A stretch of 64,000 bases of DNA, from contig NW_002476045.1 of NCBI RefSeq assembly GCF_000189635.1, positions 64,466 through 128,465 of the forward strand, read 5' to 3'. The stretch comes from Tetrahymena thermophila SB210 (taxonomy: Eukaryota; Ciliophora; Oligohymenophorea; Hymenostomatida; Tetrahymenidae). Positions 28,149 through 41,181 of this stretch are shown piece by piece (the first letter of the stretch is position 1; every line of letters starts with the position of its first letter). The position numbers were made by a program, and so were the translations under genes. Under the pieces are notes generated by a model. The model ran no database searches, had not been told where the DNA came from, and saw only the letters and a program-made list of their open reading frames with translations.

Positions 28149-29413
28149 TGTGAATAATTAATTAATTAATTAAATAAATTAATGAGAAAATGTTCAAAAA
28201 AATTATATAGACTATAAAATACTATAAAATTTCATCTGATAAAATAATAAAAATTTTTTTGAAAATTTTTCAATTGAAAATAAAATTTGTTTAAAATAAT
28301 AATAATATTAAACTTAATTAATAAATATATGAAGATATATATACAATTATCAAGTAATAAAAATTTATAATTTAGTTAAAAATAATAATTTCATATAAAT
28401 CTATCAAAATCTAATTGATATAATAAAAATAAAATCAAAAATATTTATATTATTTTACCATCAATTTATTTTTATATAGTGGAAAATAAATAATTTTAGT
28501 TAAATGGTAATTAAATATAATTTGAATCAAATTTAAATTATTGCTTTTGTTCATATTTGTTAATAATTAAAACATATAAACAAACAAATATATCATTCAT
28601 TTTTTGATTTTTTATTTATTATTTCAAATTTAAATAATTAATTATTTATTTTGAAGAATAAAATTACAAAAATAATTTTATAGTAAAATGTAATTAAATA
28701 AAATTTAAATTATTATTTTTGTTCATATTTTTTAATAATTATAACATATAAACAAACAAATATATCATTAATTTATATATATATTTTTTATTATTTAATT
28801 TATAAATGATTTATTTTCAAGAATATTACTAAAAGAAAATAATTTTTATTTAACAAGCATTCTCGAATATAGTGAATAAACTATTAAATAATGTTCAATT
28901 AAATTTGAGTGATTCTATAAATTTTATCATTTCTCTTATTGAATAAATAATTAATTATTTTATGAATTATTTGTTAACATATCATTAAATTTGTTTATTT
29001 TTTTGAAGTTTGTTTAATTTAATTGAAATTTTAAAATAAAATCTAAAGATACTTTGAACACTCCATTCATTACTTTTTTGAATTTAAAAGAAATCTTAGA
29101 GAGCTGCAAAATTAGCAATCAATAGATATTTTTGATATTTAAAAATCAAATCCGTTGATAATTAATTAATAAATTAATTAACTAATTTATTTATTTATAA
29201 TCACACAAAAAATACGTACGTAAGACACAAGATAAAACAAATTAATAATAATTTAAAAAGATAGAATATTAACAAGTAGAGTTTTAACACTACTAAAATA
29301 AATCAATTAAAATTCTAATTTTAAAATAGAATAAATAAGAAATAACAGCAGGATTGTCTAAAATTTAGATAGAAATTATTTGATTTTAATAAAAAATAAC
29401 AAAAAAAATTTAA
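28149..29413. other. intergenic region with a 172-bp direct repeat
   Basis: Between TBC genes B and C. Two direct copies of about 170 bp lie at roughly 28510-28680 and 28682-28850. Both contain GTTCATATTT (offset 172 bp) and the identical block AACATATAAACAAACAAATA. Nothing coding is convincing, and no decayed copy of the N-terminal exons of A and B was recognised, although gene C lacks them. Confidence 0.6.
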
Positions 29414-32400
29414 ATGAAAAACAATCAACCAAAAGTTTAGGAGATTCAAATTTAATTCAATTTACCATAGATTCAGATTACACAGACAAAATAAGATGTT
29501 TTTAGCTATACTGATTGTGTTTTACAAGTTTTAGAGCTTGAAATTCTTTTTAAAAATCAATAACCGAATATCTAGAGAAAGCTCTCTCTCAAATTTTAGC
29601 AAGATGGCAAGAAATTTTATTAAAATTTGAGATTGATCAAGCAAAACAAAGCGATATCGAGATATGTTTTAATTGATTAAGAGCCTTTAAACCTGAACCA
29701 AAATAGTATAAATGATTTGGTCCTTGACATTTGTTCTTATGAATAAAAGAAAGAAGAAAGTTGGGATAACATTTAAATGTATAAGCTTCTATAAGAGTAC
29801 ATTTTTTTTTTAAATTAGTTTTTCCGCTTTGAAGCATTTATATTGATTTAATTCTATTGAATATTTGTAAATTAATTTAATCAATAATTTGAATAGATCA
29901 GAAGAAGATTTCAAGAAGAATTAAGGAAAAGATTTTTGGCTTTTCCGCTATCTAAATGATCCGTTGGATAGAGAAATTTATCATTATGGATTTTTGCATG
30001 TGGTTATTTACAGAAAACAAGTTGGATCTTACTTTGATTATATTCAAAATAAAATAAAAGATGATATATCATTAAAATGTCCATTATACAGAGATTCTTT
30101 TTATTATCCATATTTTTAACCGAATTAAATTTTGTTAGTTTATAAGCTGCTGTCTGAATTTAATTACGAGTGGAACTTTTAAGGTTTTTATAAAGTAAAT
30201 TTAATCAAATTTAATTCAACATATTAAGCATATATAATTTTTATTCTAGTATTAAGTAATAGAAAACGATTACCACAGAATATTGAACTAAGGAAATGAC
30301 TCCAATGCTAATAATGAAAAATAATTTTAGGAATACTATGCTAACATCAGAACATTTTACTAATTTATGTATGTTAGTTAAATGACTAAGGTTATGACTT
30401 ACTATTTTAAAATATAAAATTATTTTTGGTAGAATTTCTAACAAAACTTTAAAGATATTGTTGAATCAAACAAGGTAAATAAATAAATAAAACAAATGAT
30501 TAAACTTTTACTTATTTTAATTAATAAATAAATTAATTATTTTTAAATAAAGTAAGCTTATTTGCAAGACTTGTAAAAGATAAGTGAGAAAATTGGAATC
30601 TCAATAAAATATAGGTTCTAGACTTGGAATGAGTTTGCTTTATTAAACGAAAAAATAGGAAAATAATATAAATAATTAGTCTAAAACTATCACAAAATTG
30701 AGCTTCTCAAAGAATACCAAAAATTAAAGCAGGCATTGACCTAGTAATATGGTAATGATTATGAATAAATTGAACAGAGATATGTCCAAGAAAACAAAGA
30801 CTTCGTTTATAGCATTATCTCTACCATTTGTAACAAATTCAAAATTTTTCATATTAATTTTAATTGAAAAACCACTTCAAAATAAAACATTTTTTTAAAT
30901 TAAATTTATTCTAAAAACCACTTCTAAATCTTAAAATAATTTATAGCTGAATTTTATTCTTGGAAAAATAAATAATTAATTATTCAAATAAATAAATAAT
31001 CATTACATGAAAAGAAAAAGCTTAAAGAAAGAGCAGGTGTTAATTTTAATCTAAAAAACTCCTTCAAAATAAAAAATTTTTTTATATTAAATTTATTCTA
31101 AAAACCACTTCTAAATCTTAAAATAATTAAGAGCTGGATTTTATTCTTCAAAAATAAATAATTAATTTATAAATAAAAAATAATTTATAACTGAATTTTA
31201 TTCTAAAAAATTATTATTACATGAAAAGAAAAAGCTAAAAGAAAGAGAAGTTGGTTAATTTTAATCTAAAAAACTACTTCAAAATAAAAAAAATTTTATA
31301 TTAAATTTACTCTAAAAACCACTTTTAAAATAATTTATAACTGGATTTTATTCTTCAAAAATAAATAATTAATTTAGAAATAAAAAATAATTTATAGCTG
31401 AATTTTATTCTTGAAAAATAATTATTACATGAAAACAAAAAGCTAAAAAAGCAGTTGGTTAATTGAAATAAAATTTCAACAATAATTTATTTTGGGAGAA
31501 ATTATTTATGTTTTGAATTAAAAAATAAGGCCATTTTCATTGTATTCATGTAACACCTCAGATGCTTTATGATTTAAATAGAAGGTTTGAGTAAGATTTG
31601 ATTGATGTAGGAGTATTATTTGAGAGATTCAACTTAATAGCTCAAGTGATTAAGGATATAATTTTTATTTATACCTTCAACTAAGAAAAAAAGTATTAGA
31701 GGGAGTAACAAAATAGCTAGACTGTTGAAGAAGCTGACTATTAAGAATATCAAATAATTCCTTAAATAAATTATCATTAAGGATTAATTGATATAATTGA
31801 TAAATTGATTACTTTAAATTAAACTTGCAAGAGCAATTAGGATTAGAAAGAGGGCAAATTTTTGTCTAATGTTTTTTGGACACTTTACTCTTTTTATAAG
31901 CATGTATTGAAGTATTACATTAGCTCAAAGTATAGAGGAAAGCACATTGTAGACGACCTTTTTGTTCTAAATTATTGCTTCAAAATCCATATAAAAGATT
32001 TATGGGATCACCTTGATTCTCTTTACATCAATACTGACTTCCTCTTTGAAAAATCATTTTTCTCTCTTTATGCGAATGTTTTATCTAGAGAGCTTTTGTA
32101 CAGGGTTTGGGACATTATTTTTCTAGAAATTTCAAGAGATAAGATAAAGCCAAGATGGATTCTAATTTCCATTGCTATGACAATCTTGCTCAAGCTAAAA
32201 AACACTCTTAAACAAGCTAAAACTGTTGATGATGTCCTTTTACTCATTAAGGTTGAATTTTATTTCCTTTTTATAAGATTTATTTACTTAAAAAAATACA
32301 AAAAACAAACAGAATTATTGCTCATTCGAAACGAACATATCTGAATTCATAGACACCGTTTATGAGTGGATAGACAAGCTTTTTCTATAAAAATGCTTTG

Positions 32401-35400
32401 AATAAGATGGTGAAGGTGAAGAAAATTATGAATCATAAAGATACTAGGATGAACATCTAATAGAAAAACTACTCATTCAAGAGAGTGTTATGAAAGGATT
32501 CTATTCTAAGTATAGTGTCTCTAACACTTTATTTGAAGATCAATACCTCTCAAAGCTAAGAGAAATATGTTTCTCTAAGTATTTTTTGATGTACGAAACC
32601 TTAGAATCTGAATTCAAAGTAAATTATAAACATTTTTTCAAAAAATAAATTTAACTTTAGTTAAAAATTAAATCAAGAATGAATAATTTAAATTATAAAA
32701 ATAAATAAATTAATTAATATTTTATTTTGAGAAACAACAAATTTTATAATTAAATGAATGATTAATTGATTGATTTCATGCATACATGCATGATAAATAA
32801 TTTTTTGAATTTTTCAATAAATAAAAAATTAAATTAAAAATTGCTAATCCAATCAATATTTGTTTGAATATTAAAATAAAAAATTAAATAAACAAATGTT
32901 AATCCAATAAATATTTGTTTGAATATTTACAAATAAAATAAATAATTAAATTAATTTAAAAATTATTAATCCAATAAATATTTGTTTGAATATTTCAATA
33001 AATAAATAATAAATGTTAATCTGATAAATATTTGTTTTAATATTTCAATAAACAAATAATTAAATTAGCAAATGCTAATCCAATAAATAACTTTTTGAAT
33101 ATTTCAATAAATAAATAATTAATTTAGCAAATGCTAATCCAATAAATATTTTTTTGAATATTTACAAATAAATAATTAAATTAACAAATGTTAATCCAAT
33201 AAATATTTGTTTGAATATTTCAATAAATAAATAATAAATGTTAATCTGATAAATATTTGTTTTAATATTTCAATAAACAAATAATTAAATTAGCAAACGC
33301 TAATCCAATAAATAATTTTTTGAATATTTCAATAAATAAATAACTAATTTAACAAATTCTAATCCAATAAATATTTATTTGAATATTTACAAATAAAATA
33401 AATAATTAAATTAACAAATGTTTATCCAATAAATATTTGCTTGAATATTTCAATAAAATAAATAATTAAATTAATAAATGTTAATTCAATAAATATTTGC
33501 AAATGAAATAAATTTTTTCTTTCTTTTTTTAAAATTAAAATTAAATTTTTAATTTTTTTAAACAAAAATATTTTTTAATTTGAAATAATTGATTGATTGA
33601 TTGAATTTTTATTCGATTATAGTATATAATGAAGAAAAAACAAAGCCAGAAGAAATTAGATTGCTAACCTTTGTATCAAATATTAACTAATTAGCCTCAA
33701 AAATTGCACTTAGTTATTCATGGTTTTTCAGAAGTGCTATTAGATCAAAATGATATAACTATTTAATATTTGAATTAAGAATTTCAAGTCAAAGATTATT
33801 TAGAATTCGATTTAAACTAAGAATGCGTTTATGTAGCTTTTTTATATGCAATAATTAATTATTTTAAATCAAATTAAATTTAGTTAAAATAACTAGGTGT
33901 TTTAAAAATTATCATTGAAGAACAAGGTATTAAGTATGAAGGATTCATTTTGCTAGATAACTTATTCTTCGATTAAGCAATTAAATTAAATGTATTAATG
34001 GAAGAATAAGTCATCTTAAAATCAAATATTCTCTTCAAGCCTGAAGGTTATTTCTTAGAATGCAGCGTTCTCATACAAACATGCAACACTTACAACTTAA
34101 ATTATACTAAAAGCTAAAGAGTTGCTTTTCCCTACTTCAAAAATCTAGGAAAAGTATTTATTTATTCTTAAAAATTTACAATTAATTTCATCAAATATTT
34201 TTTTTTCAAATTTATCTCTCAATTTATTTTAATTTGATTCTCAAAATTATTTTAGAATCTTATATTTTAAATTAGCTAATTTAAAGTTCAAAGTTTTTAT
34301 TAAAAAATAATTAAATAATTTCAAAACTTAATTTAATATTTTTATTAGCTTTAAAGAAATTAAAATTAAATTGATTTTTAACTAGAGATAATTTTTACAG
34401 AAAATTAAATAAAATTTATTTTATTACTTTTAATTTAAATTGGAGAGAGAAAATTAATTAAACATTTATTTTAATATTCTTACTAATGCGAATAGAAAAT
34501 AACAGAAGATCAAAAAAATCAGCAATATATTGTGAATTACATTTAAAAAGAAGAGGTAAAATGAATCTTTTTTTGCTTTTATGATAATTAAATATTAAAG
34601 ATTATTTTTTAATTTAGAATTCAAATTAGGTGGAGGCTCAGGTATTTTCTCCGATGTATTCTAATGAAAAATTCTATTCAGAATTAAATATTTCTGAATA
34701 TAAGTCAAAATTCGATACTTGCAATTGTAATATGTTTACTTAGTGGAAAATCAATTCTTACATCCCGAATGACAACGCTTATAGTTTTGTTGATAAATTA
34801 TTTCCAACTGAATTGTCAAGATAGGAAAAAAGAGATTTGGTTTAACAGTTAGTCACTTTGGACAATTAGTTCTACATTTTAGATCTTTTCCTAATTTGTA
34901 TTATTTATTCTCAAGAATAGTTTTTGACAAAAGCCTCTTTGATTTTTAAGTAAAAACTATTTTTATTGATTTAACAAACATTTAATAAAATTCTAATAGA
35001 TATCTAAATTTCTTTGAGAGAAGAAGCAGTGATTTTGATATCTCAGATGTTACAGTTAAATCCTTCTTAATATCTCTCTATGAAAGAATGCAGTATTATT
35101 TCCCATCTCATTAGATTATGATCTTAGAAAATTATTTCAAGTCTAAAGCTGTGTCTCAAATAAATAAAGTAAAAACAAACAAACAATTTTCTTTCCTAAT
35201 TTATTAATAAATTTAGTAAATCTTTAAAATAACATGTTTTATTCAAGAAATTCATCTATTTATTTTTTCTAATGATCAAAGTACAAAAATTAAATATTTA
35301 TAATGTAGGTAGTTTACTAATACGCTAATGGTTTGGAAGATTTAACTAGTTTTTTCAAAGAGAAGATAATTGACTAAGTCTTTGAAAAAAACCTTTCTCT

Positions 35401-36779
35401 TAATATTGATTTGTCTAATCCTGATTTCTTGAAGTCTCTTTTCATGAAGCTAATACAATCTAATGTCTTAATAGGAGGTAAATTAGTCATAGAATATCAG
35501 TTAAAAACATACAAAAGATAAAAAGAATTGACTATTTATTATGATGAATAAAAAAAATCATTCTCTCTAAGCAACGACTCTTCTCAAAAATATGACAAAG
35601 AATAAGCAGAAAGAGACAAACAAAAACCTCTCATTTAAAGATTGCTCTTGTAATAATAAACTTTTATCATAACTTCATTAGAATTTATTTAATGCTCTAT
35701 TCTTCTTTTTTCTTTCTTTAAAACTCATTCTAAATAAAAACAAACATGCAAAAATAACATCGTCATTTTAGTTTTAATTACATTTTTGATTAAAATTTAT
35801 AATAAATTATTGCAAAATTTTAAAGTTGTTTTTTTTAATTTGAAATGAAATAATTTTTAGATAAAAAATGAATTAGTTTTTTTTTTTATTTAGGTAATAG
35901 AAGAATTTAATTAACTTTGAACTTTATGACACATACACTGAAAGTGATTTTATAGATTTGCTGAACTAAATGCCTTTAGTTCCATTGTTGTTAACAATAA
36001 AAAATGTTAATGTGGATTCACCTTTAGTTATTGAAAAAGATGACTAAAATTTTGGTTATTTATGCAGAAATTTTAATATTTAATTGGATGTTAAAATACG
36101 ATTAGAGGGTCAGCTTTACTAAAATGGAGAAAATTTTTTAGTTAGAGATAATTTTTTCAATTCAAGGAGAGATCTTTTATTTGCTTAAGATGGATAAGTG
36201 CCTTTCTAAAAGTATTTATTCTTGCCAAACATCAACATGTATAATAGAGTGTAAAACATCGCAGAAAATATAGCATAGGCTTTATTTGGCGAGAGCTACT
36301 ATGTAAAATAAGTTGATGAAATAGACGGAAACAGAATTTTTAGAAAACTTAGAGACTTCCCTCAGGAACAATCGTTATTTTAGATAGAGCAATAAGCAAG
36401 AGAACTATAAAACTAGGTTCTAAGGATATTGGATTTACCTGATGTTTAAAGAATGAACAGTTAGTAGTAATTAATAAATAAAATTTAGTAGGATTTAAAA
36501 CCAAAAATTTACTCTCTCTTGATCACAGTGGACAGGCACTAATATGAAAATAAAAGAGATTTGTATTAAAAATATACAAATACTACTTTCTGTAGATATA
36601 CATTCAATACATAGACTCATGTTATTTTCCTACCAATTTTAAACATATCTCATATAGAAAACTCAAAATACATAGTTTCTATTCAGTCTTAATAAGATAA
36701 ATACTATTTAGTCGACGAAAGTGATGTTAAAAGTATTGTCAATGTTAATATCAAAAATAAATTCATTTCTAACTTTTGA
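29414..36779 (+). CDS. TBC-domain (Rab-GAP-like) protein, tandem paralogue C, short N-terminus
   Basis: Thirteen exons: 29414-29796, 29897-30194, 30250-30474, 30553-30829, 31530-32251, 32313-32618, 33623-33832, 33884-34153, 34496-34555, 34618-34949, 35000-35168, 35309-35649, 35894-36779; 1492 residues. It starts at the equivalent of the end of exon 3 of A and B, so about 450-500 N-terminal residues present there are missing. TBC motifs in exon 5: DLNRR at 409-413, YHQG at 476-479, SRELLYRVWDIIFLE. Here the Asp-x-x-Arg spacing of the canonical Arg finger is present as well as the shifted Arg. Some downstream exons are identical in length to those of B (270, 60 and 169 nt). There is only one copy of the module expanded in B. 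The 51-bp intron 33833-33883 is a multiple of three and could be retained without frame loss. Confidence 0.85.
30860..31480. repeat. tandem repeat of about 190-215 bp inside intron 4 of TBC gene C
   Basis: Three copies plus a partial fourth. Anchors near ACCACTTCAAAATAAA occur at 30871, 31058 and 31273, and the block TTACATGAAAA recurs once per copy. The repeat fills most of the 700-bp intron 30830-31529. Confidence 0.75.
32845..33510. repeat. minisatellite of about 12 units inside intron 6 of TBC gene C
   Basis: Units of roughly 50-65 bp with core TAATCCAATAAATATTTG followed by TTTGAATATTTCAATAAATA. Starts occur near 32845, 32900, 32969, 33019, 33077, 33136, 33192, 33240, 33300, 33360, 33423 and 33481. 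Two copies share the variant TAATCTGATAAAT, about 220 bp apart, which suggests higher-order duplication. The host intron, 32619-33622, is the longest solved in the window (about 1 kb). Confidence 0.85.
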
Positions 36780-37556
36780 CACTTTCTATCAAAAATGAGT
36801 CATTCATTTTTGAAAATTAAAATAATTACAATATGAGACTTAAAATTATTTAAATTAAAATAAAGACTAAAAACTATCTAATAAACAACAGCTATTTACT
36901 TTAAAATTAATACAAAATTATAGCATTTAATTAATAAAAGTATTTTATAAAACAAAAATAAGAATTATTTGTTGATCTAAAAATTAATTTATTTTAAGTA
37001 TTAAATAAATAAATATCATGCTTTATTAATTACAAATTCAGCACCTAATTTATTTTTAAATTATTTTATATTTTCAAATTTTTAATTTTACTCATTATTC
37101 GTTTAAAATTTTTAAAGTAGGGATGCATATAATTTATAAGCTACTATATAACTAACTATTGAATTCATTTTAATTATTTCGAAATTATTGTTAATGTTTA
37201 CAAATCACTTATTTGAATTAGCTTAAAAAACTAGATAATTGAAATGTTAATAAGAATAATTAATTATATTGATTTTTAATCACAATTTTTAGAGTTCTTA
37301 AAAGCTATTTTAATTGATTCGTTAAACTAAGCAAAATTTGATTTGAAATAAATAGGTTCTATCTATCTATTTTTTTATTGATTTAAAATTCAAAAAGTAA
37401 ATTAGTAATTAAATAATTAATTATTTAGCCAAACGCTTCAAAGTTTCTTTACAAACTTAAAAATAGAATAAAATCAATTTAATTACAAGCGCTATCAGAA
37501 TATTTAAGTAAGCAAAATAAATTATTTTGAAAGCTTTTACTTCCTGTAAGATAAAT
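36780..37556. other. intergenic AT-rich stretch
   Basis: 3' flank of TBC gene C and 5' flank of the next membrane-protein gene. I see no coding frame or repeat. Confidence 0.45.
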
Positions 37557-39613
37557 ATGGACTTTATTTTGTAAGGGTAATTTCTGAGGAAATTGCAATC
37601 AAATGAATCTAAACAAAATGAATAAATTGGCTAAAATGAAGATATTCTTAACTAAAATTTAGATGAAGCTAAAAATGTCATTAATATAATTGTTTTAGTT
37701 ATTATGGGAATTTGTGGATTTATTATCGCGTTAGGGATTATCTTTCTTATTAGACACATTTATCATCGTTTAAAAAGGTAAACTTTTTAATTTTTAAATC
37801 AAAATTTCTACATCATTAAATGATAAATTCTACATCTACAAAAAATATGATCAAATTCTAAATATTTTTTTATAAAGTTGTCAATATTTTAGCATCGACT
37901 TAATTTTTAGCAAAAAAATAGCAAAAATTAACCACATTTAAATTAACACCAATAAAAATACTTTAAATCCTTAAGATTTTTACTAGCTTTTTGATTATTT
38001 TAATAGCGCTAAAGTTATAGAACACACTCTTAATAAATGAAATATTTAAAGCAAATTCAAGTCACTTAACCAATATTTCTAATTAAAAATAGAAATAATC
38101 TAAATCAATAATATTAATATTAAAATGGTATAAATAATTTTGCAAATATTTCAACTCATAGATATAACAATAAATAATTTACTTTTTTTGATATTCTTCA
38201 ACTGAAAATTTGAAGAAAGTCTTTAAGTTAAGTTATTTATATGAAAATTTAGTATTTTAGAAAATTTATAAATAGATCTAATTAAAATCCAAGACTAATA
38301 TCAGTCTATCAACAAATAACTAAAGATATTCCTTAGAAATTTGAAATTTTAATGAAATTTTTAAAAAGAAAAAGAAAAAAATAAAAATAAGCAATTAAAC
38401 CAAAGTGAGAAAATACTTTAAAATTAATTATCTAAATGGAAATTGATTTTGATAAAAAACATGAAAAATAAAATCCTTTTAAAGTTTTAATAGAAGCATT
38501 ATAATTTAAATTTGAAATTTGTTGTATTTATTTTTAATATAATTTTACATTATAATTAGATAAAAGCTATTATCGTAGCAGTATTAACAAAATGGATCAG
38601 ATAGTCAATCTGTTTAAATGGATAGCCTTAATAATAAAAATGATTAAAATAATTTACAAAAATAGCAAAGCAGTGATAATGTTAGTATTAATTAAGAAAT
38701 TATTAAAGTAGATTAAACGAGAAATCAAAATAACACTTTAAAAGAATTAATTAAAGATATATCAAGTTCCTTAGAAAATCAAACTAACTTGCAGTTGGAA
38801 TTAAATAAATTTAATAACCTAAATAATATTGCGAATTGTAGCAGCTCGTAAGATATTTCTAAAAACACAAATAAAGTGAATGGAAAAGAATTTGAGCACT
38901 TCGATAATTAAAATATCACTTAATTGTAAAACAAAATAGATTAATAGTAAGAAGAAGTCTTGAGTGGCTAAGAAGAAGCCAATCAAAAGAAAGATAATGA
39001 TTCAGAAGTGTTTTAATTTGAAAATTAAAATACAGTCATTATGACACCTTCCTTTAATAATTAATAGTAAAACATTTTCTAATTCAGAGGTAGTGAAAGA
39101 TATTCATTCCATAACACAGAAGAAAGCAATAAAACTTTAGAGAGCTTGAAAATAAATAGAAATACAGGAAATACGAAACATCTTTCAAATAAGAAAAAGA
39201 CTTTGTACGAATACAACAATTAAGTCTTGCAGCCTATTTAAGAAAACGAAAACAAAATGCCGTCTAGCAGATTCGTTAGTAGATTTGCATCAGAAATCTG
39301 TAAAAACTAATTTTTGGATTTCAACTAATTCTCTCAATTAACAGAAGATTAAAAAAGACAAAGATAATTCTAAATGAAAAATCATTTAATTAGCAATGCA
39401 ACTTTTATGTTTTAAAAATAATTGGACAAAAATGAGCTCAATCCTGCTAAAAGTTAAAATATCCCTAAAAATGATAATAGTAACAAAGAAAATAATCACG
39501 CAGATAAAGAAAATCAATACCCAATCCATAAATATCGTTGTCTTAATTACCCAAATGGCCTCAAATATATGAGAGAGCATGTTTCTCAGGTATTTGAAGA
39601 GAAGCTTGAATGA
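37557..39613 (+). CDS. single-pass membrane protein with Q/N-rich cytosolic tail
   Basis: Two exons, 37557-37777 and 38560-39613, giving 424 residues. The 782-bp intron is supported by a strong donor (AAAAG/GTAAAC) and acceptor (AATTAG), and by phase closure (2 then 1). Residues 1-40 are polar. One strong membrane helix spans about 41-66 (IIVLVIMGICGFIIALGIIF), followed by basic RHIYHRLKR, which places the long C-terminal part in the cytosol by the positive-inside rule. The remaining about 350 residues are rich in Gln, Asn, Ser and Lys, with no recognised domain and a possible short coiled coil near ELIKDISSSLENQ. Function unknown. Confidence 0.7.
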
Positions 39614-40290
39614 CAATTTATTTGTTTGCTGAAATTATAAATAAATAAATAAATAAATACATCAATCACATCGATGAACCCAATAGTTTACTATAATATA
39701 TTTTAATATCAATATATTTTATATATCATTTATCTTACTTATTATTTATAACTAAATTAATTATATTTATTTTAGTGGTTGATTACTTTAATATTTTATA
39801 TAAGGTACTCTTTCAATCAATAGATCATTCATTTACTGTTAAAAAATTTTCTATTCTTTAAATTTTAAATAAAATAAATTTAAATTTTAATATTAAATTT
39901 TTATTTAAATTAAAATAAAAGAATACATTAAGTTTAGAATTTATAATATTTTATAAGTCACTGTTTATATTTGTCTTTAAGTTTTAACTTATTCATTCTC
40001 ATCTAATTTCTTTATAACATAAATTTTTTGGAAAAAAACAAAACTAGAATATGTAATGGCTTTAATTTATAAATTCCTTCACAAAATCTTTTGAGTTAAT
40101 ATTATATAATGCATAATTTTCTTGCGTTTTTCAAATTAAAATTTACGAATTAGTTGAAAAACTTATTTTTTACTTAAAAAAATTTGTTTTGCTTTTAATA
40201 GATTTGTAATTATCATAATTTAAAATAAAGAAAGATTTCAGTAATTATAGAGTTTAAAAAGTAGCAAAATAAAATAATATTTAGTAGAGA
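39614..40290. other. intergenic AT-rich stretch
   Basis: Only an AAAT microsatellite directly after the preceding stop (about 39638-39660) and featureless AT-rich sequence. Confidence 0.45.
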
Positions 40291-41181
40291 ATGATTAAAA
40301 ATGCAGGAATATACATAATAGCGTTTAGCTGCATTCACTTAGTCATAGGAGATTTAATATAGTTTAGGGATTGCCAAAAAAGATTTGGATTTTCTAAAAA
40401 AATGAAAGAGTAGTTAAAATAAATAGAAGATGATTTAATTGATGATTTAAATGGATACGTTTATAGATAAGAGGATATAGATGATGTTTAATCAAATATA
40501 ATTAATTAAGAGATATAGGATTTTTATAGCTGCCTTAAATCTAATTCAAATTGCTGTTTATTAATAGATTCTTAGCCTTAAGAGCAAGAGTTGCAAGTTC
40601 CCTACTTGCAATGTTTTTAATAATGTTACAATCCATCTTCTTTTTAGAGCTAGCTTATGAAAGATTTAGTAGAATTTTCAATCAACTGTGCAAAGAGTAA
40701 TTTAAATATAGAAATAGATTTATAGGAATTTTTTAATAGTCAAGAATAAAATGATAGTTCCCAGTCTCCTAATGGTAAACAAAGGCGCCAACCCTGGGGA
40801 ATATTGATATTTGGTATGATACTAGCAAGTGCTTTTGTGGGATGGGTTAATATAGATAGGTTAAAAAACAAAATGAATCACAAGAAGAAATTCGGTGATG
40901 AAAATTATGACTTAGTGGAAATATATGAATTAAATCCCGACTATTAAGCGAGAAAAAGATTTGAAGAAAACCTTTTAAAGTTGAAATCTCATCATACTGA
41001 TTTTTTGTCTTGTAAAAATGCTTATAAGTTAGGTAATAACAAATAATAAGAAGAAGCTAATAAAGATGATGAAGAATCTACTAATTTAAATAAAGGGTAA
41101 AATGAAGAAGTTGAAATAAGTTTATAATAAATAGAGAAAGTATAAAATAGTGTTACACCCAATTAAAATCTTGAAATATGA
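40291..41181 (+). CDS. type I membrane protein with Cys-containing ectodomain
   Basis: Intronless, 296 residues. The N-terminus MIKNAGIYIIAFSCIHLVIG looks like a signal peptide. The following about 145 residues contain seven cysteines (including NCC and QCFQQC) and acidic Asp-rich segments, fitting a disulfide-bonded lumenal or extracellular domain. One membrane helix lies at about 169-187 (GILIFGMILASAFVGWV), followed by a basic stop-transfer segment and a Lys/Gln/Glu-rich cytosolic tail. No domain is recognised. It sits in a run of plus-strand membrane-protein genes from 37.5 to 47.5 kb. Confidence 0.75.

Noticed and set aside
29042..29165. Short protein-like frame (RYFEHSIHYFFEF) upstream of gene C, considered as a missing N-terminal exon
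   Set aside because: No similarity to the N-terminal exons of A or B, no usable donor, and the frame does not connect to gene C.
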